Origin: Bacillota bacterium
GTDB taxonomy: Bacteria > Bacillota > Negativicutes > Sporomusales > CTSoil-080
Direction: 5' to 3'
DNA length: 54,532 nt
Assembly: GCA_017889625.1 (NCBI GenBank)
Contig: JAGGAD010000022.1
Location: 1-54,532 of the forward strand
The notes below the pieces were generated by a model. The model was given only the letters and a program-made list of their open reading frames with translations. It was not told the origin of the DNA and made no database searches. Below, in pieces: positions 24,697-34,698 of this stretch. The position numbers and the translations under genes were made by a program. Each line of letters begins with the position of its first letter. Position 1 is the stretch's first letter.

Positions 24697-24720
24697 AAAA
24701 CCCGCCCTCACAGACGGGTT
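24697..24720 (-). terminator. Terminator after fin
   Basis: AACCCGTCTGTGAGGGCGGGTT on the minus strand, read in two arms AACCCG and CGGGTT, followed by TTC. It begins within the last codons of fin. The 205 bp between fin and mfd hold nothing else I recognise. Confidence 0.7.
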
Positions 24721-24955
24721 AGTGAATGATCTTCGTATTTAAAGGGAACACCCTATCGGCTAATCCAAGTTCTTCGATACACCGATCACAGAGTGACAAC
24801 ACATTTAGCGAATTGGTCAATTCATCATATTTCAGGAGATCTTGCCGTTCTTCTAGGTTTAGGCAATTGAACCCCAGTCTTTCTTCATCAATCTGTTCAA
24901 CTTCTATAGTATCAATCGGTTCACCGCAATAGTCGCAACTATAGTTGATCTTCAT
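24719..24955 (-). CDS. fin: Anti-sigma-F factor Fin (YabK family)
   Basis: 78 residues. Two CxxC pairs (CDYCGEP at the start, CDRCIEE near the end) flank the family core ERLGFNCLNLEERQDLLKYD, which closely follows Bacillus Fin (RLGFHHLTNEERNDM). Fin is made in the forespore under sigma-F, binds sigma-F and helps the switch to sigma-G. The ATG overlaps the upstream gene's stop (ATGA), so the two genes are coupled. A sigma-F-like promoter lies upstream of that gene. Position next to mfd and spoVT also matches Bacillus. Confidence 0.92.
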   Translation of the reverse strand: MKINYSCDYCGEPIDTIEVEQIDEERLGFNCLNLEERQDLLKYDELTNSLNVLSLCDRCIEELGLADRVFPLNTKIIH

Positions 24956-25344
24956 ACGTCATCCTTTCTATGCGAAAGCATAATTACAGTAATATTCCCA
25001 GCCACGTGTAATATAGCTGCCGATATAAGCGCAACAACAATATTGGCAACTACAGATAGCACCATAATTGTAACCAGGCCAAACAAACTATGTCCACCAA
25101 TGCTAATAAGCGCCGCAACTAGCCGATGCTTGCTGGTAACCAAGTCATAGCCTGCTTCAATCGCGCCAAATAAAACATGAGTATAAAAAATATCCGCCCC
25201 GAGATAATAAGCCAGGAGCGTTTTAGCACATTCCTCCAACACTGGACCACAAGTTATGACCGCGTTGATTCCGATATATCTTAGCGCAACACGATTTAAC
25301 AAAAAGCTTAAAGTTGCCATCAATCCGGCTAAGACATATGTCAT
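24952..25344 (-). CDS. Small PrsW-like membrane protein
   Basis: 130 residues from the ATG at 25344 behind GAGGTGG; nearly all hydrophobic, with about four helices. It shows three motifs of the PrsW intramembrane proteases in order: PVLEECAKT (EExxK), VLFGAIEAGYD (FxxxE) and GGHSLFG (H-containing). PrsW enzymes cut anti-sigma factors in the membrane. This protein is shorter than Bacillus PrsW (about 218 residues). It overlaps fin by 4 bp and shares a sigma-F-like promoter. Protease activity is inferred from motifs only; CAAX-type proteases are an alternative fold. Confidence 0.6.
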   Translation of the reverse strand: MTYVLAGLMATLSFLLNRVALRYIGINAVITCGPVLEECAKTLLAYYLGADIFYTHVLFGAIEAGYDLVTSKHRLVAALISIGGHSLFGLVTIMVLSVVANIVVALISAAILHVAGNITVIMLSHRKDDV

Positions 25345-25376
25345 GACCACCTCAACTACCTTGTTCTAACGTTGAT

Positions 25377-25406
25377 TATTATTACCGCACACACCTCGCA
25401 GTATAC
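25377..25406 (-). promoter_or_regulatory. Sigma-F-type promoter of the PrsW-like/fin operon
   Basis: On the minus strand GTATA (25406-25402), a 15-bp spacer, then GGTAATAATA (25386-25377). This fits GYATA-N15-16-GGNNANAHTR at every fixed position. It lies about 33 bp upstream of the start codon. Confidence 0.75.
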
Positions 25407-25422
25407 CTCGTACTTATTACAA

Positions 25423-25457
25423 AAAAACAGCCATTCTCAAACGAGATGGCTGTTTTT
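25423..25457. terminator. Terminator after glpX
   Basis: AAAAACAGCCATTCTC and GAGATGGCTGTTTTT arms with a short loop, T-runs on both strands. Confidence 0.85.
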
Positions 25458-25476
25458 AAACTTGCTATGACTATAG

Positions 25477-26433
25477 TTATTTTAATATAGGTTTGCGTTC
25501 AAAGGTGTGAATCGCATCAACAAAGCGCACCGTGCCAGTTTTATACCGCATTACGATAGAATTTGTCCTTGCCCCGCCACCAAAATAGTTGACACCGCGC
25601 AGCAAATCACTTTGCGTTATCGCAGTGGCCGCAAACATAACGTCATCACCCTGTACAAGGTCATCAATTGTCAGTACCTTATTGATATCTGCAATCCCCA
25701 TGGTCTTGCACCGTGCTATTTCAGCATCATTTTCCGGACATAGTTTGGCCTGCATGTCGCCACCAAGGCATTTGATCGCAGCCGCAGTAAGAACCCCTTC
25801 CGGTGCACCGCCAATCCCCAATAACATGTGAATACCAGTTCCTTCAACAGCAGCACTGATAGCCGGTGATACATCCCCGTCAGTTATCAGTCTGATCCTA
25901 GCGCCAGCATCGCGCACTTCATTTATAATCTTAGCATGACGTTCCCGATCCAAAATAACAACTACCATATCTTCAATTTTGAGCTCAAGGGCTGATGCCA
26001 CCGCTTTAAGGTTTTCTTTAACCGGAGCATTTATATCAATTTTTCCAGCCGCTTTTGGGCCAACTGCAATCTTGTCCATATACATATCTGGAGCATGTAA
26101 CAGCTTACCTCCAGGAGCAATAGCAATTACCGCAATTGATCCTGGCAGACCTTTTGCTACAAGATTAGTACCTTCCAACGGGTCAACAGCAATATCTACT
26201 GCAAGACCGCCCGCGCCAACCTTTTCACCAATATAAAGCATCGGAGCTTCATCCAGTTCTCCCTCACCAATAACTACCGTACCGCTGATACTTACAGTAT
26301 CAAAGGCGCTCCGCATAGCATCTACTGCCGCCTGATCTGCAGCAATTTTATTTCCTCTCCCCATCCAACGACCACTTGCAATTGCCGCTGCTTCAGTTAC
26401 TCTGACAAATTCTAGTGCTAACTCTCGATCCAT
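25477..26433 (-). CDS. glpX: Class II fructose-1,6-bisphosphatase GlpX
   Basis: 318 residues, normal for GlpX. Motifs: [16 protein letters not shown] (metal and substrate site), [17 protein letters not shown] and [14 protein letters not shown]. It removes the 1-phosphate from fructose 1,6-bisphosphate in gluconeogenesis. It is 80 bp downstream of the transaldolase-like gene and ends at its own terminator. The same tal-glpX closeness is found in Bacillus downstream of spo0F. Confidence 0.96.
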   Translation of the reverse strand: MDRELALEFVRVTEAAAIASGRWMGRGNKIAADQAAVDAMRSAFDTVSISGTVVIGEGELDEAPMLYIGEKVGAGGLAVDIAVDPLEGTNLVAKGLPGSIAVIAIAPGGKLLHAPDMYMDKIAVGPKAAGKIDINAPVKENLKAVASALELKIEDMVVVILDRERHAKIINEVRDAGARIRLITDGDVSPAISAAVEGTGIHMLLGIGGAPEGVLTAAAIKCLGGDMQAKLCPENDAEIARCKTMGIADINKVLTIDDLVQGDDVMFAATAITQSDLLRGVNYFGGGARTNSIVMRYKTGTVRFVDAIHTFERKPILK

Positions 26434-26513
26434 TTGCTCAACTCCCTAAAAGTAATAAAAAAGAAAATCTTTGAGTCGACTCTAAGGTCTATCTCAAAGC
26501 ATCAATTACTTGC

Positions 26514-27158
26514 CTATTTATTTGCATTTTTCCAGTCTTCCAAAAAACGGTTAATCCCTGCATCAGTGAGCGGATGAACCATTAAAGACTGTAAAATTTT
26601 AAACGGTATGGTCGCAATATGCGCCCCAGCCAAAGCTGACTGAGTTACATGCATCGGGTGGCGGATACTTGCCGCAATCACCTCAGTATCAATGCCGTGA
26701 ATTGCAAAAATATCAGTAATTTCTTTAACTAATTGTATTCCATCATGGCTAATATCGTCAAGTCGTCCTACAAAAGGACTTACATATGTAGCACCTGCCC
26801 GCGCCGCCAATAATGCTTGATTGGAAGAAAAAATAAGCGTTACATTAGTTTTTATACCATCAATACTCAGACGCTTAACTGTTTTCAAACCTTCAGCATT
26901 CAATGGTACTTTTACCACAATATTAGGTGCAAGGCCAGCTAATTCTCTGCCTTCTGCCAACATCGTTTCATGTTCAGTGCTGATAACTTCGGCACTTATC
27001 GGCCCATCTACCAAGGCCGCTATTTTTTTAATTACCTCAGTAATATTCTGTTTTTCCTTCGCAATCAATGATGGGTTAGTAGTTACTCCGTCAATGACCC
27101 CAAGCTCATATGCTGATTTTATCTCTTCAATGTTAGCACTGTCCAGAAAAAATTTCAT
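26514..27158 (-). CDS. fsa: Fructose-6-phosphate aldolase / small transaldolase
   Basis: 214 residues, the short (non-TalB) transaldolase class. The TIM-barrel motifs are [26 protein letters not shown], the Schiff-base Lys in [12 protein letters not shown], and [14 protein letters not shown]. It either transfers dihydroxyacetone units in the pentose phosphate pathway or splits fructose 6-phosphate; sequence alone does not separate the two (tal is an equally used name). The start has GGAGGG. The gene lies between a zinc-ribbon protein and glpX. Confidence 0.93.
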   Translation of the reverse strand: MKFFLDSANIEEIKSAYELGVIDGVTTNPSLIAKEKQNITEVIKKIAALVDGPISAEVISTEHETMLAEGRELAGLAPNIVVKVPLNAEGLKTVKRLSIDGIKTNVTLIFSSNQALLAARAGATYVSPFVGRLDDISHDGIQLVKEITDIFAIHGIDTEVIAASIRHPMHVTQSALAGAHIATIPFKILQSLMVHPLTDAGINRFLEDWKNANK

Positions 27159-27181
27159 AGAAACTTCCCTCCATAAACTTG

Positions 27182-27814
27182 CTAGCGCTGATGGCTGAAC
27201 AAATGACCTGGACTAATTTCAATGCTTACCAACGATTTCACCGTCAAAACATCCGCTTCAGTTTTTGCAGATATCAACCGTCGTCCATCACACTGCATGC
27301 AGATTAACTCAACATGATCCGGTTTTACATCAGCTTCAATAAAATGCCCCCCACAAGAGCAGCATACCCCGCCAGTTTCGGCAATATCACTAATTTTATT
27401 GAGTACTTCAATCATTACCTGCGGCTTTTCAATATAGTCATCGTTGTCAATTTCGCGAGTAATACTGTCAAACTCTAGTTCTTGTTTAGCAACAGCTTCT
27501 TCAATGGCTTGTCGATTTCCACTAACACCAAGTTCCAGTTTAGATACTGAACAATAGATTTTCTCGACTTTACCCTTCCAAATATCCTGTAAATCAACAC
27601 AGACAATATGATTTGTCTCACAAGTAAGGCAGGCTACATCCAGCAAACACTGGTCATGGCGGATCCCATTAATTGTCGCCATATATTGTCCACAATCACA
27701 TAAAAGTTTCCGCCCTACGGAGTTTTTTAAACTAAACCGGGAAATATCATGCAGTTTTATCTTTCCGCAACATGAGCAATAAAGCGCTAATGAAGCCTCT
27801 GTGTTGATAAGCAT
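27182..27814 (-). CDS. Multi-zinc-ribbon protein of unknown function
   Basis: 210 residues from the ATG at 27814, six bases after GAGGGGG; an ATG at 27820 sits too close to that site. Paired cysteines recur along the protein: CSCCGK, CDCGQ, CLTCET, CCSCGG and CMQCDG, suggesting two or three zinc ribbons. The middle is acidic ([14 protein letters not shown]). No catalytic motif recognised. It occupies the position of fbaA in the Bacillus spo0F-fba-tal order and is 24 bp upstream of the aldolase gene, so it may be co-transcribed. Confidence 0.7.
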   Translation of the reverse strand: MLINTEASLALYCSCCGKIKLHDISRFSLKNSVGRKLLCDCGQYMATINGIRHDQCLLDVACLTCETNHIVCVDLQDIWKGKVEKIYCSVSKLELGVSGNRQAIEEAVAKQELEFDSITREIDNDDYIEKPQVMIEVLNKISDIAETGGVCCSCGGHFIEADVKPDHVELICMQCDGRRLISAKTEADVLTVKSLVSIEISPGHLFSHQR

Positions 27815-27938
27815 TTCCATCCCCCTCTTGCTTTCTTATTTCGCCGGATAGATAAATAATCCTGCCAAAAGATATATTTTCAATAGTAAGCATACCGACT
27901 TTCCCCTTGAAATTTCTACCATCAGGGTTATTGAAAAT

Positions 27939-27963
27939 AACACCCGGCCAGTAGCCGGGTGTT
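27939..27963 (-). terminator. Terminator after spo0F
   Basis: AACACCCGGC and GCCGGGTGTT arms with a five-base loop, followed by ATTTT on the minus strand. Confidence 0.85.
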
Positions 27964-27966
27964 AAT

Positions 27967-28365
27967 TTAGCTTATCAATAAGTCTTGCAAGTTTGTACCT
28001 GTAATATGTCGTTCCACCAATTGACATAGCGATATGATATCAAAAGGTTTCGTAATATAATCAACTGCCCCTAGCTCCTTGGCCTCATTCACCAAGTCCA
28101 ACTCACTGTATGCCGTCATCATAATTACTCGGTTACCCATGTTAAACCGTTTAAGTTCACGTAATGTTTCGATGCCATCAATGCCAGGCATTTTCATATC
28201 CATAAGAATCAAACCGGGCTGCGTCTCTTTCGCTTTTTGTATACCATCATAACCGTTTGCTGCGTCATAAACACAATATCCCTCTTCGCTTAGCACTTCA
28301 ATCAACAACCGCCTGATACCAGGCTGATCATCAATGACTAAGACCACCTGTTGGCTCTTTCCCAT
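27967..28365 (-). CDS. spo0F: Sporulation phosphorelay response regulator Spo0F
   Basis: 132 residues from the ATG at 28365 behind AGGAGG; upstream in-frame sequence is the promoter region. A lone receiver domain with VIDDQPGIRRLL (acidic pocket), phosphoacceptor Asp in LILMDMKMPGIDGIE, VIMMTAYSELDLV and Lys in YITKPFDI. The DDQ-GIR-LL and MTAY-ELD strings are close to Bacillus Spo0F. It takes phosphate from sensor kinases and passes it on toward Spo0A. The neighbours (pyrG, tal-like, glpX) match the Bacillus spo0F locus. A sigma-H promoter lies directly upstream. Confidence 0.93.
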   Translation of the reverse strand: MGKSQQVVLVIDDQPGIRRLLIEVLSEEGYCVYDAANGYDGIQKAKETQPGLILMDMKMPGIDGIETLRELKRFNMGNRVIMMTAYSELDLVNEAKELGAVDYITKPFDIISLCQLVERHITGTNLQDLLIS

Positions 28366-28404
28366 ATATAGGAACCTCCTGCTAGCAAATCTATTATTTG
28401 TTGT

Positions 28405-28429
28405 ATTCGCACAACACGACAATAATCCT
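28405..28429 (-). promoter_or_regulatory. Sigma-H-type promoter of spo0F
   Basis: On the minus strand AGGATT (28429-28424) precedes GAAT (28408-28405), with 21 bases from the A of AGGA to the G of GAAT. This matches the sigma-H pattern AGGAWWW ... GAATW. It lies about 40 bp before the start; Bacillus spo0F also uses sigma-H. Confidence 0.65.
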
Positions 28430-28500
28430 CCTAGGTTCCGAAAGATTAATTCCATTTTTTTGTATTTTTAAAAATTTTCTTTAGTATTTTAGCATTTTTT

Positions 28501-30828
28501 CTATTTCCACTTGAGAAACATCAAAATTTTATAGATATATTGGTTATGATAAACTTTCATGGAGTATTTAGCATTAGCATCATCTACAACAAAATCAATG
28601 TCATTAAATGGGGTTGGTAAGCCTGATGTTGCATAAATAGATCGACCATTTTTTAAAATGCTTACCCGATACGCACTATCCCTAAGATAAAGTGGATATT
28701 TTATCGTTATTTTATGAGGATGTGCCGCATCAATAGGAATATCCTGGCCTAAAATAGTAATCGGATACTCAGCTATGCCCCAATTATCATCAAGCATTGC
28801 CCCATAAACCGCCACCGGCTGAGGCGTGTAATAATCAAGATATGCTCGAACTAAGTCACTGGCCGTTCCAAACTTAAGCAAACCGGTGTTGATATACTTC
28901 TCATGCAGATAATGTAAATGATTTTCCAACTCTGAAAATTGTCCCCCCTGAGTACTTTTCCAATCATCTTGACCCATGATAAACATCATGTGCGTAAAAC
29001 CAATAATGGCATGAACACCTGGAACAATTTTACCGTTTGACGCAAAAACAGCCATACCTTCATCAACTTTTTTATTCATTACCGCAGCCTTTTGATTGTT
29101 ATACTCAATAAACTGAAGCGGCGTCGGACGCATTTCTACGATACCACTATTTTTTAAATCATCAGCGGGGGCATTAATATCATCTTCGCCACTCAGGTAA
29201 ACTTCTTTCCCAAAATCACCAGCACATAAGCCACCTATATTGCCATCAGCGTCACTACCGCCCAATAGGCCTACTTTACGATAAGCCTGTGTACTCTTTA
29301 ATTCATCAGCTTGACCATCGCCAAAGTCAAACGAGCCTGCCCGGGCAGTTATCAACTGACCAAGCGGCGAAAATTTTGTTAAGTCCTCTAAAATACTTAA
29401 ATAATTATACAACATGCCAGTTCTAGTAGCATAGTCGCTAAAGCTTTCGCCTTCAGCCTCAATAATATGCGCCCACCCGTGACGCAAATGGTTAGCCCAC
29501 AAGCCATCTACGGCCATATTATACGATAAAACATTAGTGGGCAAAGCAGGATCATAATCGGAATGCATATGTATCCCATATTCATGTCCTCGTCCAGCCT
29601 CACGACGTACTGAATTCTCAATTTCAGTGATAGTATTTTTCCATTCACCAGTTGTTGATTTCTCATCCGCCCACGCTGCCGCCTTGACCACCGGCCAAGC
29701 AATATAATGAGTCCACTTGGCACCATATTTATCAGCAATAGCATCCACCGCTTCAACCTTATCCACCATTTGAACTTTTAATTCTTCAGGCTCTAACCAA
29801 CCATCGCCATTGCCCCAAGCAATAGGATATCCAGCTGAATCAATTGGTTCTAAATCTTCGGTCATAACATAATAAATTTCACCCGGCCGATTATCCACAA
29901 TATGTACTTTGACACTAGCGGAAACAGTACTACCATCAATGTTAAAGGTTAATTCCCACGGTTTTCCCAAATTAACGGCGTCAGACCGCTTAGCTTTTAG
30001 TCGCCAAGACAGCTTTCGTTTTTCCCCAGGCGCCAAGTCAATAGGCTTTGAACAGCTTTCTTCAGCCGCTAAACCATAACCATACGGCTCAACAAGTTCT
30101 AACACCGAAGCAGCGATTGGCTGAGTTCCACGATTTTCAACAGTTGTATTTACGATTACGGTATCGCCGAGATTCGCGGTCACAGTTTCTGTTTCAGGCG
30201 TTACCACCAAACCAAGGCGTGGTATATTTTCAAAATCACTGGCCGCAATGAGCACGTGCTGACCTTGTCCTACTTCTACACTCAACCGATATTTCTTTGC
30301 TAACGTTAAGACCCATGGCAGTTCTTTAGCAAAAAGTTCATCGACATTGCCGCCAAAATCAAGCCATTCTCCTTCATAATTGGTTCTAAAATGTGAATCT
30401 ATCCACTTGGCCTGGTTGTCGCTCACCAGCATCGGACCAGTAGCTACCCAGCCAACTGAGCCAATAACTTGGCCTTTTTCATCCAAAGCACTAATTTTTA
30501 CCCGGCCCTCCCCCTGAGTTGATAAAAACTGAGCCTGGCATTTAGCAACAGTTTGAGAACTAGCCGCAATTTCCCGTCGGTATTCCATTGTACCATTAGG
30601 GCCTGCCGCAAGCTCCAGGGCAGTTGCGGATGGCAACGTTTGCCCAGCTACCGTCCGCGCAAGATTCCCCTCCCCATCTTGGTGCAAATTGGAATTTATA
30701 TCCCAGCTATCAATCTGTTCAACTGATGTTAGATTAATTCCGGCAACCGGTAATTGCTCAGTGCGGCAGCCGCTTATGCTAATAACTAACAATGTGAAAA
30801 GAGTAAATACTATAAATCTTGATATCAC
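28501..30828 (-). CDS. Large lipoprotein, possible polysaccharide deacetylase-like
   Basis: 775 residues, GTG start overlapping the upstream stop (GTGA). A lipoprotein signal occupies residues 1-20 with lipobox ISGC and Cys21. Residues 200-310 look like an Ig-type beta domain (TVIVNTTVENRGTQPIAASV, LAPGEKRKLSW). The central part has IYYVMTEDLEPID and GIHMHSDYDPALP, an Asp/His pattern reminiscent of NodB-type deacetylases, but the full motif set is not there. The C-terminal 100 residues form another beta-rich region. It is likely anchored on the outer face of the cytoplasmic membrane and may act on cell-surface glycans. Function is not established. Confidence 0.6.
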   Translation of the reverse strand: MISRFIVFTLFTLLVISISGCRTEQLPVAGINLTSVEQIDSWDINSNLHQDGEGNLARTVAGQTLPSATALELAAGPNGTMEYRREIAASSQTVAKCQAQFLSTQGEGRVKISALDEKGQVIGSVGWVATGPMLVSDNQAKWIDSHFRTNYEGEWLDFGGNVDELFAKELPWVLTLAKKYRLSVEVGQGQHVLIAASDFENIPRLGLVVTPETETVTANLGDTVIVNTTVENRGTQPIAASVLELVEPYGYGLAAEESCSKPIDLAPGEKRKLSWRLKAKRSDAVNLGKPWELTFNIDGSTVSASVKVHIVDNRPGEIYYVMTEDLEPIDSAGYPIAWGNGDGWLEPEELKVQMVDKVEAVDAIADKYGAKWTHYIAWPVVKAAAWADEKSTTGEWKNTITEIENSVRREAGRGHEYGIHMHSDYDPALPTNVLSYNMAVDGLWANHLRHGWAHIIEAEGESFSDYATRTGMLYNYLSILEDLTKFSPLGQLITARAGSFDFGDGQADELKSTQAYRKVGLLGGSDADGNIGGLCAGDFGKEVYLSGEDDINAPADDLKNSGIVEMRPTPLQFIEYNNQKAAVMNKKVDEGMAVFASNGKIVPGVHAIIGFTHMMFIMGQDDWKSTQGGQFSELENHLHYLHEKYINTGLLKFGTASDLVRAYLDYYTPQPVAVYGAMLDDNWGIAEYPITILGQDIPIDAAHPHKITIKYPLYLRDSAYRVSILKNGRSIYATSGLPTPFNDIDFVVDDANAKYSMKVYHNQYIYKILMFLKWK

Positions 30829-31409
30829 AACAACCTCTCCGGCAACACCGCAGCTAGTGATAATATTACGAAAACTATTAATAGCGCAATAATCACCATT
30901 GACGGAGTAATTAACACCAGTACCGCTTTGGCCCAGCTTATTTTATATACTTCTTTTAGCGCTATTACATTTAATGTTAGTGTCCAACAAAAAATTACTA
31001 GCGACACCAGCGCAACCAAGCCATTCATTACTGACGACTGAATAAATATTGTTCCAACTAAAAACGGCACCGCTAAAAGATGCGGCAAATTAGCAAATCC
31101 AGTTGTTACTAAAAGCCCGATGACCGTACCTTTTCCCCCGTAAATTTCCGCAATGAGGTGTAGTATGGCTGCCCCTAGAAACCATAATAAAAAATAACCT
31201 ATGGTTTGAGTTATTAATATAAAGTTTCTCAGTTTTTCAAATCCCGCTGAGCTAAAAACAAAATAGGCCCCTAACGCTGGAATAATCAAACTTATAAGTA
31301 ATACCACCACAGCTTGACCAAGTGGTCTTTCCTCGGCCAATTTGCTTAGAGCTGTCATCGGTTTAAACAGTACGTCATAAATAGTTTCAATAAAACTTTC
31401 CACCACCAT
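30825..31409 (-). CDS. YIP1-family membrane protein
   Basis: 194 residues from the ATG at 31409, which directly follows the sppA stop. Five or six transmembrane helices and the YIP1-like opening FKPMTALSKLAEERPLGQA, then a Gly/Pro-containing turn (TTGFANLPHLLAVPFLVG). The role of bacterial YIP1 proteins is not known. It overlaps the lipoprotein gene by 4 bp and is adjacent to sppA, so the three form one operon; it may be a membrane partner of the lipoprotein. Confidence 0.75.
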   Translation of the reverse strand: MVVESFIETIYDVLFKPMTALSKLAEERPLGQAVVVLLISLIIPALGAYFVFSSAGFEKLRNFILITQTIGYFLLWFLGAAILHLIAEIYGGKGTVIGLLVTTGFANLPHLLAVPFLVGTIFIQSSVMNGLVALVSLVIFCWTLTLNVIALKEVYKISWAKAVLVLITPSMVIIALLIVFVILSLAAVLPERLL

Positions 31410-31412
31410 CAC

Positions 31413-32342
31413 CTACCATTCCACTGGCATTGCTAAGGGTGCAGTAATCGGCAATTTATTTTCCATATGCCGAACCATTAACTGCTCCAAATTAACTTTA
31501 TCACTAGCCCCAAATAGCATCGAAAATGGACTGGCATTTCCATACTCTTTAATAACGGGTTTCCCTTTAATCCCTGCAAGTTCCGCCGCGCCATCAATGG
31601 CATCATACATTGTTCCCAGTTCATCTACTAATCCAGCAGTTTTAGCCTGACTACCAGTATATATTCTTCCGTCAGCCAACTGTTTAACTTGTTCAACATC
31701 CATATGCCGTCCTTCGGCTACAACTGTTACAAACTGATTATACAGGTCGTCAACCATGCCCTGTAATATGGCTCTTTCTTCTGCCGTCATTGGCCGTTCC
31801 GGCGATAAAATATCTTTATGCGGACCGCTTTTTATTTTTTCTTTCTGAATACCTATTTTTTGATACAAATCCTGCCAATTAGCATATGGAATATACACCC
31901 CGATACTGCCAGTCATTGTCGCCGGACTGGCATAAATTTTATCAGTAACCGCCGCAATCCAGTAGCCGCCGGATGCGGCTACATCGCCCATTGAAGCAAC
32001 AACAATCTTTCCATCTTTACGCAGTTTTTGGATTTCAGCCCCCAATTCCTGTGATGCTGGGGCACTACCACCCGGACTGTTGATTCTGAGAATTACTGCT
32101 TTGACTGAAGAATCGTCCCTAGCTTTGTGGAGCTGACGAATTATTTCGTCGCCCCCCCCCGATTCACCCAAAAGACTATTCCCACCATTACCGCCGGCAA
32201 TAACCCCCTCCACGTGGATTACCGCAATTTTATTTTGTCCGCCGCCGTATCGGTGTTTACCCTGTACTGACCAAGAAGCAGCCACTGCCAACGTTATTAA
32301 AATGATAGCTAAAATGGCTATAATTACAACTTTTTTTCGCAT
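31413..32342 (-). CDS. sppA: Signal peptide peptidase SppA (short form)
   Basis: 309 residues from the ATG at 32342 behind GCGGGAG; the upstream in-frame ATG at 32390 lacks one. One N-terminal membrane anchor (about 5-27), then the S49 Ser/Lys protease fold: RINSPGGSAPASQELGAEI, GDVAASGGYWIAA (catalytic Ser) and ASPATMTGSIGVY, with the Lys in the KSGPHKD segment. It degrades signal peptides left in the membrane. A run of nine G (coding strand) at 32152-32160 encodes ESGGGD and could slip. First gene of the sppA-YIP1-lipoprotein unit. Confidence 0.93.
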   Translation of the reverse strand: MRKKVVIIAILAIILITLAVAASWSVQGKHRYGGGQNKIAVIHVEGVIAGGNGGNSLLGESGGGDEIIRQLHKARDDSSVKAVILRINSPGGSAPASQELGAEIQKLRKDGKIVVASMGDVAASGGYWIAAVTDKIYASPATMTGSIGVYIPYANWQDLYQKIGIQKEKIKSGPHKDILSPERPMTAEERAILQGMVDDLYNQFVTVVAEGRHMDVEQVKQLADGRIYTGSQAKTAGLVDELGTMYDAIDGAAELAGIKGKPVIKEYGNASPFSMLFGASDKVNLEQLMVRHMENKLPITAPLAMPVEW

Positions 32343-32420
32343 CAATCTCCCGCCTTTTCTGGCATTATTATAGTTTATACTATTCGCCAATTAACAGAAA
32401 AAGAAACTGTAAGATAATTC

Positions 32421-32477
32421 AAAGGCTGTTTATAATGGCCCCCGGAAAAACATCCGCTGGACATTTAAACAGCCTTT
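32421..32477 (-). terminator. Hairpin after pyrG
   Basis: Twelve-base arms AAAGGCTGTTTA and TAAACAGCCTTT enclose a 33-base loop. It follows the pyrG stop, but the loop is long and the T-run is short. Confidence 0.6.
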
Positions 32478-32493
32478 AGCTTATAACGCTTTA

Positions 32494-34122
<1,629 letters not shown>

Positions 34123-34177
34123 CTAATTACTCAGCCAGGCTTGGTTTCCCTAAGCCCGGCCGTCATCAACTACTATA

Positions 34178-34543
34178 CTAATCATCTTCTTCGTTAGCCT
34201 GCGTACCAGGGGCATAGTCATCCTGAATGTCTCTAAAGATTTTTTTTCGCCGTGAATTTACTTCATCTAAAGCTGTCGCCTCGGGTTCATCAGCATGACG
34301 TACCCCTCGCTGCGGCAGCCACTCGGCCAATCCCCACATACCTTTTCCCATATGCACAAAGCGGCTATCCATATTAATTTGAGTATGAACTTCAGCCATT
34401 GCGTAAGCAATCGAATGTATCGATCTTCCTTTGCTTTCAAGAACTTTAGTAATAAGTTCCCGAAAGTATAACGTCGACCCCTGGTTCAGCAAAACTTGAT
34501 ACGCTACTTCAACATCCGATAATTGCTGCGCACTATCAGCCAT
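34178..34543 (-). CDS. rpoE: RNA polymerase delta subunit
   Basis: 121 residues. The HARE-HTH domain fills most of the protein (VEVAYQVLLNQGSTLYFREL, AMAEVHTQINMDSRFVHMG, GMWGLAEW). The acidic tail typical of delta is short here (DDYAPGTQANEEDD), compared with about 90 residues in Bacillus. Delta displaces nucleic acids from RNA polymerase and aids recycling. The place upstream of pyrG supports the call. The short tail may mean weaker recycling activity. Confidence 0.92.
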   Translation of the reverse strand: MADSAQQLSDVEVAYQVLLNQGSTLYFRELITKVLESKGRSIHSIAYAMAEVHTQINMDSRFVHMGKGMWGLAEWLPQRGVRHADEPEATALDEVNSRRKKIFRDIQDDYAPGTQANEEDD

Positions 34544-34698
34544 CTAAATTTACCTCCATGTAAACGTTAAACGTACAAAATTATAGCTAATATTCACCAC
34601 AATAATATAAAATCCTCTTTTAAGCGACATTATTTTTTCAGCATCTTTTCGACAAAACCAGGTTAAACCCGTCTGGCAGCTGATATCATGGTTATACG

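Noticed and set aside
28366-28455. Longer Spo0F with 30 extra residues
   Set aside because: The extension covers the sigma-H promoter and has no family match; ATG 28365 has AGGAGG.
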